DNA of 64,000 nt, taken from contig NZ_BOMQ01000081.1 in NCBI RefSeq assembly GCF_016862275.1, forward strand, positions 1 through 64,000. The letters are read 5' to 3'. Shown one piece after another: positions 7,190 through 15,161 of the stretch; within the stretch, counting starts at the first letter, position 1, and every line of letters starts with the position of its first letter. This DNA comes from Actinoplanes nipponensis (GTDB lineage: Bacteria > Actinomycetota > Actinomycetes > Mycobacteriales > Micromonosporaceae). The notes beneath the pieces were generated by a model. The model saw only the letters and a list, made by a program, of their open reading frames with translations. It did not search any database and was not told where the DNA came from. A program made the position numbers and the translations under genes.

Positions 7190-8236
7190 TCAGAAGTCGA
7201 CCGGGGGCAGTTCCGGGCCGCCGGCGGCGTCGCCGGTGGTCTGGCCGACGCCCAGCTTCTCGAGGATCTTCTTCTCGATTTCGGCGGCTACGTCCGGGTT
7301 CTCCTTCAGGAACTCGCGCGCCTTCTCCTTGCCCTGGCCCAGCTGGTCACCGTCGTACGTGTACCAGGCGCCGGACTTGCGCACGATGCTCTGCTCGACG
7401 CCGACGTCGATCAGCGAGCCCTCGCGGGAGATGCCCTTGCCGTACATGATGTCGAACTCGGCCTGCTTGAAGGGCGCGGCGACCTTGTTCTTCACGACCT
7501 TGACCCGGGTGCGGTTACCCACCACGTCCGTGCCGTCCTTGAGGCTCTCGATGCGGCGCACATCGAGACGCACCGACGAGTAGAACTTCAGCGCCCGGCC
7601 ACCGGTGGTGGTCTCGGGCGAGCCGAACATGACGCCGATCTTCTCGCGGAGCTGGTTGATGAAGATCGCGGTCGTGCCGGAGTTGTTCAGGATGCCGGTG
7701 ATCTTGCGGAGCGCCTGGCTCATCAGGCGGGCCTGCAGACCGACGTGGCTGTCGCCCATCTCGCCCTCGATCTCGGCGCGCGGCACGAGCGCGGCCACCG
7801 AGTCGATGACGATGATGTCGAGCGCGCCGGAACGGATCAGCATGTCCGCGATCTCCAGCGCCTGCTCACCGGTGTCGGGCTGGGACACGAGCAGCGCGTC
7901 CGTGTCGACGCCGAGGTTGCGCGCATACTCCGGGTCGAGCGCGTGCTCCGCGTCGATGAACGCCGCGATGCCGCCGTTGCGCTGGGCGTTCGCCACCGCG
8001 TGCAGGGCCACCGTCGTCTTACCGCTGGACTCCGGTCCGTAGACCTCGATGACGCGGCCGCGCGGCAGGCCGCCGACGCCGAGCGCGATGTCGAGCGCGA
8101 TGGAGCCGGTGGGGATGACGGCCATCTGGATGACCGGCCGTTCCCCGAGGCGCATCACCGAGCCCTTGCCGAACTGCTTGTCGATCTGCGCGAGAGCAAG
8201 ATCTAGCGCCTTGTCCCGGTCAGGTCCTGCCACCAT
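7190..8236 (-). CDS. recA: Recombinase RecA
   Basis: DNA strand-exchange ATPase that also triggers LexA self-cleavage. From ATG 8236 it has 348 residues, the normal length. Visible features are Walker A GPESSGKT, Walker B region IIVIDSVAALVPRAEIEGEMGD (starting IIVIDSVAAL), the QALRKITG and NSGTTAIFINQLREKIG DNA-binding loop regions, and the C-terminal helical domain with an LGVG stretch and acidic/Pro tail. No intein is present. The frame is open 57 codons upstream, but homologues start at MVAGPDRDKALDLAL, and an AGGGG element precedes this ATG. The DUF3046 gene lies upstream and recX downstream, the standard actinobacterial arrangement. Regulation by a PafBC-type promoter and LexA-like boxes is suggested by the leader. 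Confidence 0.98.
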   Translation of the reverse strand: MVAGPDRDKALDLALAQIDKQFGKGSVMRLGERPVIQMAVIPTGSIALDIALGVGGLPRGRVIEVYGPESSGKTTVALHAVANAQRNGGIAAFIDAEHALDPEYARNLGVDTDALLVSQPDTGEQALEIADMLIRSGALDIIVIDSVAALVPRAEIEGEMGDSHVGLQARLMSQALRKITGILNNSGTTAIFINQLREKIGVMFGSPETTTGGRALKFYSSVRLDVRRIESLKDGTDVVGNRTRVKVVKNKVAAPFKQAEFDIMYGKGISREGSLIDVGVEQSIVRKSGAWYTYDGDQLGQGKEKAREFLKENPDVAAEIEKKILEKLGVGQTTGDAAGGPELPPVDF

Positions 8237-8303
8237 GTCCGCCACCCCTGTATTCGACTTCCCAGGCGTCTTCGCCGAAGAGCTTCTGTTCACCACGCGG
8301 GTC

Positions 8304-8326
8304 ACGCTAGACCTTGGGTCTGACAA
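8304..8326 (-). promoter_or_regulatory. PafBC-type (RecA-NDp-like) recA promoter
   Basis: On the minus strand the sequence reads TTGTCAGAC, 8 bases, TAGCGT. The LexA-independent mycobacterial DNA-damage promoter is TTGTCRGTG-N8-TANNNT. This site matches 7 of 9 bases of the first element and has the exact spacing and -10 form. Transcription would start near 8297, giving a leader of about 60 bases. Confidence 0.75.
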
Positions 8327-8378
8327 AAACCGGCGGCCGGCCCTGACCTGTGGATGACTACGCCGCCGAGGAGAATAG

Positions 8379-8394
8379 CCGAACAGGTGTACGA
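8379..8394. promoter_or_regulatory. LexA-box-like site 1 upstream of recA
   Basis: CCGAAC-AGGT-GTACGA matches 10 of the 12 specified bases of the actinobacterial SOS box TCGAAC-N4-GTTCGA. It lies about 145 bases upstream of the recA start, upstream of the PafBC-type promoter. Confidence 0.6.
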
Positions 8395-8409
8395 CTACGA
8401 GCGACACGC

Positions 8410-8425
8410 CAGAACAAGCGTACGA
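8410..8425. promoter_or_regulatory. LexA-box-like site 2 upstream of recA
   Basis: CAGAAC-AAGC-GTACGA matches 9 of 12 specified SOS-box bases and lies 31 bp (about three helical turns) from site 1, between the DUF3046 stop and recA. It is weaker than site 1 and could be a secondary half of a cooperative operator. Confidence 0.35.
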
Positions 8426-8434
8426 AAAAAGACG

Positions 8435-8635
8435 TCAGCGCAGGCGGGAAGGCACCCGATCGGGGTACGCGGAAACCACCGCACGCCAGATAGTAACCGT
8501 CTCCACACCCTGAGCTATGGATTCGTTAATGGTGCGTCCGCCGAGGGCGGAAAACGTCTGGTCCGCGGCGAGACTCCGCGCATAGGCGGGGCCGAAGGCC
8601 TGTTCAAGGCGCCCCCAGAAGTCCGTCAACCGCAC
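8435..8635 (-). CDS. DUF3046 protein (recA neighbour)
   Basis: A 66-residue protein starting at GTG 8635 (VRLTDFWGRLEQAFG). It matches the small DUF3046 family, which is found immediately upstream of recA in many actinobacteria: an RLTxFW start, FGPAYARSLAADQ in the middle, and a WRAVV stretch near the end. Its function is unknown. The longer frame to 8749 is a non-homologous extension. No clear ribosome site precedes the GTG. The gene is separated from recA by about 200 bases carrying the LexA-like and PafBC-like sites, so recA is probably expressed mainly from its own promoters. Confidence 0.88.
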   Translation of the reverse strand: MRLTDFWGRLEQAFGPAYARSLAADQTFSALGGRTINESIAQGVETVTIWRAVVSAYPDRVPSRLR

Positions 8636-8872
8636 GGGGAAAGCGTACCCGCGGCGGCCGAGAGGCCCTCCTTGCCACCACGCTGAGATGCACGTCACTT
8701 TGACGGAAGACTGTGGACCTTTTGCCGAGCGCACGCCGGGGAGCGCCACGGCAGTCGGCGGCTCGTGGGGTCTCGCGTCGGATTTACCCCGTCTTGAGCG
8801 GGTTCAGCCAGGCTGGCGGCCCGGCCGGTCGCTCTTGCCGCGAGACAGCACCGGCGAGGTGCGCGTACCCCG

Positions 8873-9535
8873 TCAGGCCAGCACCTCCGCGGCGACCTTG
8901 AGGTCGTCGACCAGGCCGCGGTAGGCGGCGTCCCGGTCGTCGGCCCGCAGCACCGCGGACGGATGGATCGTGGCCAGGGCGCGCGACTCGGCGACCGGGA
9001 AGTCCTGCGGCCGCTGGGCCGAGGCCGGCCAGGGCAGCAGCTCGCCGCGCGACCTGGTGACCCGGAACGACGGTCCGAACAGGGCCTTGGCCGCGGTCGC
9101 GCCGAGCGCCACCACCAGATCCGGCTTCAGCAGCGAGAACTCCGCGACCAGCCACGGCCGGCAGGCGGTGATGTGCGCCGGGCCCGGCGTCTGGTGGATG
9201 CGGCGCTTGCCGCGCAGCTCGAAACGGAAGTGCTTCACCGTGTTGGTCAGATAGATGACCGACGGGTCGATGCCCGCGTCGCCGACCGCATCGCGCAGCA
9301 GCCGTCCCGCCGGGCCCACGAACGGCAGGCCCTGCTGGTCCTCGATGTCCCCGGGCTGCTCCCCCACCAGCACCAGCCGGGCGTGTTCGGCGCCTCGGCC
9401 GAAGACCACCTGGGTGGCGTCCTCGTAGAGCTCGCAGCCGCGGCAGGCGGGCGCCGCCGCCTTGAGCTCGCCGAGGCTGTGCGCGTCGGCGGGGATGAAC
9501 TCCTGGGCACCGGGCGGGGCTTGCGTCGTAGCCAT
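8873..9535 (-). CDS. udgX: UdgX-type uracil-DNA glycosylase (covalent uracil-DNA binder)
   Basis: A 220-residue member of the uracil-DNA glycosylase superfamily. Motif GEQPGDIED (58-66) and HPSAVLR (191-197) mark the active-site loops. The insert GKRRIHQTP (109-117) is diagnostic of UdgX. In the characterised mycobacterial enzyme the His of this KRRIH loop (here H114) forms a covalent bond with the uracil-site sugar, leaving the protein fixed to DNA. C31 and C34 (CRGC) and C125 (ACRPW) are candidate iron-sulfur ligands. An AT-containing hexamer (TAGAAC on the minus strand, 9542-9547) lies 6 bases before the ATG, compatible with a leaderless mRNA. It sits close to recA. Confidence 0.92.
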   Translation of the reverse strand: MATTQAPPGAQEFIPADAHSLGELKAAAPACRGCELYEDATQVVFGRGAEHARLVLVGEQPGDIEDQQGLPFVGPAGRLLRDAVGDAGIDPSVIYLTNTVKHFRFELRGKRRIHQTPGPAHITACRPWLVAEFSLLKPDLVVALGATAAKALFGPSFRVTRSRGELLPWPASAQRPQDFPVAESRALATIHPSAVLRADDRDAAYRGLVDDLKVAAEVLA

Positions 9536-9541
9536 GCAGAC

Positions 9542-9547
9542 GTTCTA
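9542..9547 (-). promoter_or_regulatory. Possible -10 element of a leaderless udgX mRNA
   Basis: TAGAAC on the minus strand ends 6 bases before the udgX ATG, the usual spacing for leaderless transcripts. No Shine-Dalgarno sequence and no clear -35 element are seen. Confidence 0.3.
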
Positions 9548-9712
9548 CCCCTTGGCGGGCGGTCCACGCGCGGGGCTCACCGGATCGAGCATGATCGACA
9601 TGCGGGCTCGATGCGGCAGCCGTGGCTGGTGCCCTCGGGAGAACGACTCGCGTGCGGAAATCGGGCGGTGTTGGTGGATTCCGGATCGTCGCGGCCGACG
9701 ACGCGGCGGGGA

Positions 9713-11059
9713 TCATCGCGAGGGAGCCGACACGGCGGTGGGCCGGGCCGCAGCGGCGACCTTGTCGGCCAGGGCCTCGATCGCGTCATCATCCACGGGG
9801 CTCACTGTCAGCCGTACGCCGGGAGGCGCCTGCATGCGGAACAAGGAACCCGGAGCGACCGCATAGCCGGCGTCGCGCAGGCTGGCCACCATGCTGGTCT
9901 CGTCCTCGACGGTGACCCAGATGTTGATGCCGGTGGCACCGCGCGCCCGCACTCCCCTGGCCCCGAGCGCCTCGCACAGCGAACGGCGCCGCCGGTCGTA
10001 GTCCGCGCCTGCCGCGACGATGTGGGCCTGGGCTTCCTCGTCCAGCCACAGCCTCAGCAGGAGGCGTTGCAGCAATGTGGACACCCAACCGGCCCCGATG
10101 CGCATGCGGCCCACCACGCGGGCGATCGTCGCCTCGTCGCCGGCCAGGACGGCGATGCGCAGATCGGGACCGAACGGCTTCGAGGCGGACCGGACGAACG
10201 CCCACGACCTGGTCACGCCACCGAGGCAGTGCAGGGGTACACCGGCCAGCTCGGCGGCGTGGTCGTCCTCGATGAGGAGCACGTCGGGTCGGTCGGCGAG
10301 AACGGCGCGTAGCTCGGTGGCACGCTCGGCGCTGACTGCGGCTCCGGTGGGGTTCTGCGCGCGCGCAGTGATCACCGCCGCGCCCACACCGGAGGCGAGA
10401 GCGGCCCCGAGGTGATCGGGCAGCGGACCGTCGTCGTCGACGGCGACCGGGACGGCGGTGAGGCCCAGGGCGGCCAGGAGGTCGAGCAGGTTGGCCCAGC
10501 CCGGGTCCTCCACCGCGACCGAGTCGCCGGGTCGCAGATGGGCCGTCAGGAGTCGCTCGATGGCGTCGAGAGTGCCGTTGGTGACGGTGATGGCGGCGTC
10601 GTCGACGGGCACCCCGTCGGCGGCGAGACGGGGCCGGGCCGCGTCCACGAGCTGGGGCATCGCGCCGGCTGCCGCGTACCCCAGGGGTGGACCGACCTCC
10701 TCGGACACCGCCCGCAGATGCCTGCCCAGGGCCGGCAGCAGCCGGGTGTCCGGGTCGCCGGCCGAGAGGTCGAGCGCGCCCGGCGGCACCGGCAGGCGCA
10801 GCGCGGAACGCGGGCCGGCCACCGCCGGCCGGACCCTGATCCGGGTGCCCTGCCGGCCCACGGACTCGACGATGCCGCGCTGCCGCAGCTCCTGATAGGC
10901 CTTGGCGACCGTCGCCGGGCTGACGTGCAGGTTGTCGGCGAGGACCCGGATGGGCGGCAGTCGATCGCCCCATCCCCAGTCGCCGTGACGGACCCCGGCC
11001 TCGATGCTCGCGGAAATCGAGGCGGCGCTGGAACCGGTGACCTGATACTGTGCTGACAC
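9713..11059 (-). CDS. MocR-family (GntR + aminotransferase) regulator
   Basis: A 448-residue transcription factor. Residues about 8-75 form a GntR winged helix (GDRLPPIRVLADNLHVSPAT, AYQELRQRGIV). Residues about 95-440 form a fold-type I aminotransferase domain with the PLP lysine in SASKPFGPDLR and the NPTGAAVS and DPGWANLLD substrate-cofactor motifs. MocR proteins sense PLP or amino-compound ligands and usually control a divergent neighbour. The divergent gene here encodes a protein with a pyridoxamine-phosphate-oxidase-like domain, 46 bases away, with a palindrome between, so a B6- or flavin-related role is plausible. The start is GTG 11059 with no clear ribosome site. Confidence 0.9.
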   Translation of the reverse strand: MSAQYQVTGSSAASISASIEAGVRHGDWGWGDRLPPIRVLADNLHVSPATVAKAYQELRQRGIVESVGRQGTRIRVRPAVAGPRSALRLPVPPGALDLSAGDPDTRLLPALGRHLRAVSEEVGPPLGYAAAGAMPQLVDAARPRLAADGVPVDDAAITVTNGTLDAIERLLTAHLRPGDSVAVEDPGWANLLDLLAALGLTAVPVAVDDDGPLPDHLGAALASGVGAAVITARAQNPTGAAVSAERATELRAVLADRPDVLLIEDDHAAELAGVPLHCLGGVTRSWAFVRSASKPFGPDLRIAVLAGDEATIARVVGRMRIGAGWVSTLLQRLLLRLWLDEEAQAHIVAAGADYDRRRRSLCEALGARGVRARGATGINIWVTVEDETSMVASLRDAGYAVAPGSLFRMQAPPGVRLTVSPVDDDAIEALADKVAAAARPTAVSAPSR

Positions 11060-11070
11060 ACGAGAGATTG

Positions 11071-11082
11071 TGTACTAGTACA
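11071..11082. promoter_or_regulatory. Palindromic operator between MocR gene and its divergent partner
   Basis: TGTACTAGTACA is a perfect 12-bp palindrome at the centre of the 46-base divergent intergenic region, 12 bases from the MocR start and 24 from the fusion gene. GntR-type factors commonly bind such TAC-rich palindromes. It is the obvious candidate binding site for the MocR protein. Confidence 0.6.
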
Positions 11083-11105
11083 AGCTTCAACGCAAGGAGG
11101 GTCCC

Positions 11106-12344
11106 GTGACCGGCCTCTACCAGCCCACCGCTCGGACCACGGCGACCCGGAACCGCGACCGCATGCACTACGAGCGGGAGAAGGCGCACGCCATTCTCGA
11201 CGAGGCGTACGACTGTTCCGTCGCCTTCGTGGTCGACGGTGAGCCGCGGGTTCTGCCCACACTGCACGTGCGTGTGGAGGACACCTTGTACCTGCACGCC
11301 TCCACGGGCGGACGCCTCGGGTTGCAGGCCCGTGCCGACGGCGTGCCGGTCGCCGTGTCGGTGACGCTGCTCGACGGCATCGTCTACGCCCGCTCCCAGT
11401 TCCACCACAGTGCGAACTATCGGTCGGTGGTGGTGCACGGCAACGCCCGGCCGGTTGCGGACGAGGCCGAGAAGCGGGCAGCGATGAACGCCCTGGTGGA
11501 GCGGATGGGCCGCGGCCGCAGCGCGGAGAGCAGACCGCCGACGGCCCGGGAACTGGCGACGACCACGGTGCTGGCGCTGCCGCTCGTCGAGGTCTCCGTA
11601 CGGGCCCGCACCGGTGGCGTCGCCGACGACATCGAGGACGCGTCCCTGTCGCACTGGGCCGGCGTGCTGCCGCTCCGCCGGATCGCCGGGCCGCCCGAGC
11701 CGGATGCCGGAGTGAGCGGGCCACCGCCCGCCTACCTGCCGGGACCGACGTCGCCGTGGCACCTCGCGGCGCCGATGCGCGGAGAACACGTCGCGCTGGA
11801 GCCCCTCGCTCCCGGGCACGCGGACGGACTGCTCGCGGCGTTGGGGGACGACGAGGTGTGGCAGTTCCTGCCCACCGAACGGCCGCGCGGCGTCGCCGAG
11901 ATCAGCGAACTCATCACCGTCGCCGCCCGCCAGCAGTGGGAAGGCGAGCGGGTGTCGTGGGCGCAGGTGGATCCGCGGACCGGCGAGGTGATGGGCATGA
12001 CGAGCTATCACGACATCGATACGGAACGGCGGGCCGTCGGCATCGGCCACACCGTCCTGGGGCGCCGGTGGTGGCGTACCGGGGTGAACACCGAGGCGAA
12101 GCTGATGTTGCTCCGGCGGGCCTTCGAGGTGCTCGGCGCGGAACGGGTGTTCTGGTACACCGACATCCGCAACGAGCGGTCGCAGCGGGCCATCGCGCGG
12201 CTGGGCGCGACGCGGGACGGAGTGATTCGGCGGCATCGGCTGCGGCCTGACGGCACGTGGCGGGACACGGTGCTGTTCGCCATGACGGTGGAGGAATGGC
12301 CCGCCGCGGCCGAACGGCTCCGGGCCCGGCTGGCGGCGGCGTGA
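11106..12344 (+). CDS. Flavin-binding PNPOx-like domain fused to a RimJ/RimL-type GNAT
   Basis: A 412-residue fusion. Residues about 1-205 resemble the small pyridoxamine-phosphate-oxidase-like split-barrel flavoproteins (NimA / Pyridox_ox_2 type: early CSVAFVVDGEPRVLPT, then LYLHASTGGRLGLQA and YARSQFHHSANYRSVVVHG). Residues about 222-410 are a GNAT acetyltransferase of the ribosomal-protein-acetylase-like group (GEHVALEPLAPGHADGLL, VGIGHTVLGRRWWRTGVNTE, YTDIRNERSQRAIARLGA). The start is GTG 11106 with a good AAGGAGG 5 bases upstream. It is transcribed divergently from the MocR regulator, which probably controls it. Small-molecule reduction or detoxification plus acetylation is a guess; substrates are unknown. 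Confidence 0.85.
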   Translation: MTGLYQPTARTTATRNRDRMHYEREKAHAILDEAYDCSVAFVVDGEPRVLPTLHVRVEDTLYLHASTGGRLGLQARADGVPVAVSVTLLDGIVYARSQFHHSANYRSVVVHGNARPVADEAEKRAAMNALVERMGRGRSAESRPPTARELATTTVLALPLVEVSVRARTGGVADDIEDASLSHWAGVLPLRRIAGPPEPDAGVSGPPPAYLPGPTSPWHLAAPMRGEHVALEPLAPGHADGLLAALGDDEVWQFLPTERPRGVAEISELITVAARQQWEGERVSWAQVDPRTGEVMGMTSYHDIDTERRAVGIGHTVLGRRWWRTGVNTEAKLMLLRRAFEVLGAERVFWYTDIRNERSQRAIARLGATRDGVIRRHRLRPDGTWRDTVLFAMTVEEWPAAAERLRARLAAA

Positions 12345-12360
12345 CGGCTGGGCCGTGGCC

Positions 12361-12408
12361 TGACGGGCTGACGGGCTGACGGGCTGACGGGCTGACGGGC
12401 TGACGGGC
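12361..12408. repeat. Six perfect copies of an 8-bp repeat
   Basis: TGACGGGC is repeated six times without error in the short intergenic region between the fusion gene and the exporter gene. It begins 16 bases after the stop codon. Each unit carries TGA in one frame, and the perfect copies suggest recent slippage. Confidence 0.95.
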
Positions 12409-12492
12409 GGTGACAGCGTCCTTGGCGCCGTGGGCAAGGCCACAACGTTCTGACTCTCCGGGCACTGCCGGCCCGGCGCCGACACGCTGAGG

Positions 12493-13185
12493 ATGGGAGC
12501 CGTGCTGGGAATCACCGACTTCTGGACGTACGTGCTGGGCACTGCCGCGATCGTGCTGTTGCCCGGGCCCAACTCGATCTTCGTGTTGACCGTTGGCGCG
12601 CAACGCGGGGTCCGCGCGGGATATCGGGCCGCCGCCGGGGTGTTCATCGGCGACGCCGTGCTCATGGCGCTGGCCGCCGCCGGGGTCGCATCCCTGCTCC
12701 GGGCCTATCCGCCGGTCTTCATGGTGATCAAATACGCTGGCGCCGCCTACCTGGCGTGGGTGGGGCTCGGCATCATCCGCGGCGCTTGGCGCAAGGTGCG
12801 GGACGCTGAGGGTCACAGGCAGACAGACGAACGCAAGCGGTTGGCGGAGGACGGGCGGCCGACCGGGCTCAGCGCCGGCCTGCAGCGGCCGTTCCGCCGA
12901 GCCCTGGTCGTCAGTCTGCTCAACCCGAAGGCGATCCTGTTCGTGGTCTCGTTCTTCATCCAGTTCGTCGAGCCGGGGTACGCCCATCCCGCGCTCTCGT
13001 TCCTGGTCCTCGGCGCCGTCCTGCAGGTGTTCAGCGCGCTCTACCTCACCGCACTGATCTTCGGGGGCCAGTTCCTGGCCGGCCAGTTCCGGCGCCGGCG
13101 GCGACTCTCCGCGGGCGTCGCTACCGGGGTGGGGGCGGTTTTCGTCGGCTTCGGCGTCAAACTCGCCACTGCTACCACCGGCTGA
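12493..13185 (+). CDS. LysE/RhtB-family amino-acid exporter, LeuE-like
   Basis: A 230-residue inner-membrane exporter with about six hydrophobic segments. It has the family hallmark near the N-terminus (LLPGPNSIFVLTVGAQRGVRAG: the PGPN and G..RG pattern) and a second conserved stretch NPKAILFVVSFFIQFV. The closest well-known relative by pattern is the leucine exporter LeuE, which releases leucine and related amino acids driven by the proton gradient. A central basic loop of about 30 residues is longer than usual. The start could be ATG 12493 or GTG 12502; the GGATGGGAG before 12502 may be the ribosome site. The gene stands alone, convergent with the Spo0M operon. Confidence 0.85.
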   Translation: MGAVLGITDFWTYVLGTAAIVLLPGPNSIFVLTVGAQRGVRAGYRAAAGVFIGDAVLMALAAAGVASLLRAYPPVFMVIKYAGAAYLAWVGLGIIRGAWRKVRDAEGHRQTDERKRLAEDGRPTGLSAGLQRPFRRALVVSLLNPKAILFVVSFFIQFVEPGYAHPALSFLVLGAVLQVFSALYLTALIFGGQFLAGQFRRRRRLSAGVATGVGAVFVGFGVKLATATTG

Positions 13186-13326
13186 CCACCGGTTCGGGCC
13201 GGCGCGCCACCTATCGGGCAAAGCTCGAGGTCTGGCTCCGGGGCTGTGGCGCGGTTCGGGAGCCATGGAAGCGCAAGCCACACAACCCCATCAAACGGAG
13301 ACAGCGCCCCACACAAAACCGAACCG

Positions 13327-14106
13327 CTACCCCGCCCCACCCCGAAGCGAAACAACCCCCCGCCGAACCCACCCCTCCACCACCGAGACCACATCAACCC
13401 CCGAGACGTCCCCATGCGCCACCCGGTACCGCGCATAGGAGTCCCGCCCCTCCCGCAACAACCCCCCACGCTTGTCGAACTCCAGGATCACCTCGACACC
13501 CTCGCGGTCGGCCACGAACGTCACCTCCACCTCGTCCATCGACGAGGCGTGCTCCGGCGGGGCCGCGTACTCGATCTCCTGGTAGAACGGCAGCTCCTGG
13601 CGTACCCCGTAGATCCCGCCGCGTTCGACGTCGGCGTGCCTCAGCTGGAAGCCCAGGCGGTCGAAGGCCGCCAGGATGGTTTCCTGGGCCGGCAGCGGGT
13701 GGATCTCCACCGCGTCCAGGTCGCCGCGGTCGACCGATTTCGCCACCGACAGCTCGGTGCGCACGCCCATCGTCATGCCCGCGAGCGGCTTGCCGGCCAG
13801 GTGGGTCACCGGCGTCTCCCACGGCACCGCCAGGGTGAACGGGATGTCCTCGCGGGCGCCGGCGGCCAGCGTGAAGTTGCCCGCCACCGACGCCCGGTGG
13901 AAGTCCAGCAGCGCTTCGCCGTCCTCCGCCTCCGCGCGGGTCACCAGGGCCAGCACGATGTTGTCGATCAGCACGTCGTAGTCGCCGCCGGCCACCCGCA
14001 CCGTGCCGGTCAGCGTGCCGCCGGGGCGGGAGGCCGGATCGGCCAGGACCGTGTCGACGCTCGGGCCGCCGACCCCGAACGCCCGCCGCATTCTCGCGAA
14101 GACCAT
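13327..14106 (-). CDS. Spo0M-type sporulation-control protein
   Basis: A 259-residue arrestin-fold protein. The start (MVFARMRRAFGVGGPSVDTVL), the PGGTLTGTVRVAGG stretch, and the VPWETPVT and EIHPLP segments match the Spo0M family (SpoOM in Pfam). In Bacillus, Spo0M affects sporulation and cell-division events; in actinobacteria the role is not well known. Its ATG overlaps the stop codon of the upstream CNNM gene (TGATG), so translation is probably coupled and the three genes form one operon. The gene is convergent with the LeuE-like exporter gene. Confidence 0.88.
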   Translation of the reverse strand: MVFARMRRAFGVGGPSVDTVLADPASRPGGTLTGTVRVAGGDYDVLIDNIVLALVTRAEAEDGEALLDFHRASVAGNFTLAAGAREDIPFTLAVPWETPVTHLAGKPLAGMTMGVRTELSVAKSVDRGDLDAVEIHPLPAQETILAAFDRLGFQLRHADVERGGIYGVRQELPFYQEIEYAAPPEHASSMDEVEVTFVADREGVEVILEFDKRGGLLREGRDSYARYRVAHGDVSGVDVVSVVEGWVRRGVVSLRGGAG

Positions 14107-15161
14107 CAGCGCATGCGCCTTCCCACCGGCACCGGGTCCGTCTCGTCGTCGAACTCGCCGATCACCTGCTCCAGCAGGTCCTCCAGGGCCACGAAGCCGA
14201 CCCGGGCCCGGGCCCGGGTGACCAGCGCGAACTGCGCGCGGGCGGCGCGCATCCGGGTCACCGCGTCGGTCACCGTCACCGCCGCCTCCAGGGTGAACGG
14301 CGGGTCCATCAGCTCGGCCGCGGTCGCGGAGCCGCCCGGGGTGGTGACCCGGATCGCGTCCCGGACGTGCACGACGCCGAGCACCTCGCCGGACGGCATC
14401 ACCACGGCCAGCCGGGACCGGCCGCTGCGCAGCGAGGCCGCCTCCACCTCCAGCGCCGGGGCGTCCGGCGGGATCGTCACCAGCTGGTCGTCGGGGGTCA
14501 TGACGTCGCCGACCTTGGTGTCCTGCAGCTTCAGCATGCTGGTCAGCAGCTCCGTCTGCTCCGCGCCGATCAGGCCCTCCGCCCGGGAGCGTTCCAGCAG
14601 GATGTGCATCTCCTGCGGGCCGTGCGCCTGGGCGAGCTGGTCCTGCGGGTGCACCCCGAACGGCTTCAGGGCCAGGTTGGCCAGCGCGTTCAGCGCCACC
14701 AGGGCCGGGCGGACCAGCCGGACGAAGCCGCGGAACGGCAGCGCCAGCAGCGTCACCGAGCGTTCCGGGTCGGTGATCGCCCACGACTTCGGCATCATCT
14801 CGCCCAGCACCAGGTGCAGGAACGTGACGACGAGCAGCGCCAGCAGGAACGCGATGATGCCGCTGGGCACGTCCGGCAGGCCGATGCCGTGCAGCAGCGG
14901 GTGGACCAGGTGTTCGATGGCCGGCTCGGCCAGCGCGCCCAGGCCCAGCGAGCACAGGGTGATGCCGAGCTGGGCGGCGGCCAGCATCAGGGACAGCTCG
15001 CGGCTGCCGTCCAGGGCCGCCCGCGCGGCGCGGCTGCCCCCGGCGGCGGCGTGTTCCAGCCGGTAGCGCTTGCTGGCCACCAGGGCGAACTCGGCGGCGA
15101 CGAAGAACGCGTTCCCGGCGAGCAGCAGCACGGAGCTGATCGCGGCCCAGGTGGGGCTCAT
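14106..15161 (-). CDS. CNNM-domain membrane protein with CBS domains (second copy)
   Basis: A 351-residue protein of the CNNM/CorC family. The N-terminal CNNM (DUF21) domain (about 1-190) has three to four transmembrane helices and the signature FFVAAEFALVASKRYRLE, LGITLCSLGLGALAEP and HLVLGEMMPKSWAI. A pair of CBS domains follows (about 205-335; VGDVMTPDDQLVTIP, FALVTRARARVGFVALEDLLEQVIGEF). It lacks the C-terminal CorC/HlyC domain present in its upstream neighbour. Family members are linked to magnesium or cobalt transport. Its ATG overlaps the upstream stop by 4 bases (ATGA). The paired arrangement suggests a heteromeric complex. Confidence 0.9.
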   Translation of the reverse strand: MSPTWAAISSVLLLAGNAFFVAAEFALVASKRYRLEHAAAGGSRAARAALDGSRELSLMLAAAQLGITLCSLGLGALAEPAIEHLVHPLLHGIGLPDVPSGIIAFLLALLVVTFLHLVLGEMMPKSWAITDPERSVTLLALPFRGFVRLVRPALVALNALANLALKPFGVHPQDQLAQAHGPQEMHILLERSRAEGLIGAEQTELLTSMLKLQDTKVGDVMTPDDQLVTIPPDAPALEVEAASLRSGRSRLAVVMPSGEVLGVVHVRDAIRVTTPGGSATAAELMDPPFTLEAAVTVTDAVTRMRAARAQFALVTRARARVGFVALEDLLEQVIGEFDDETDPVPVGRRMR

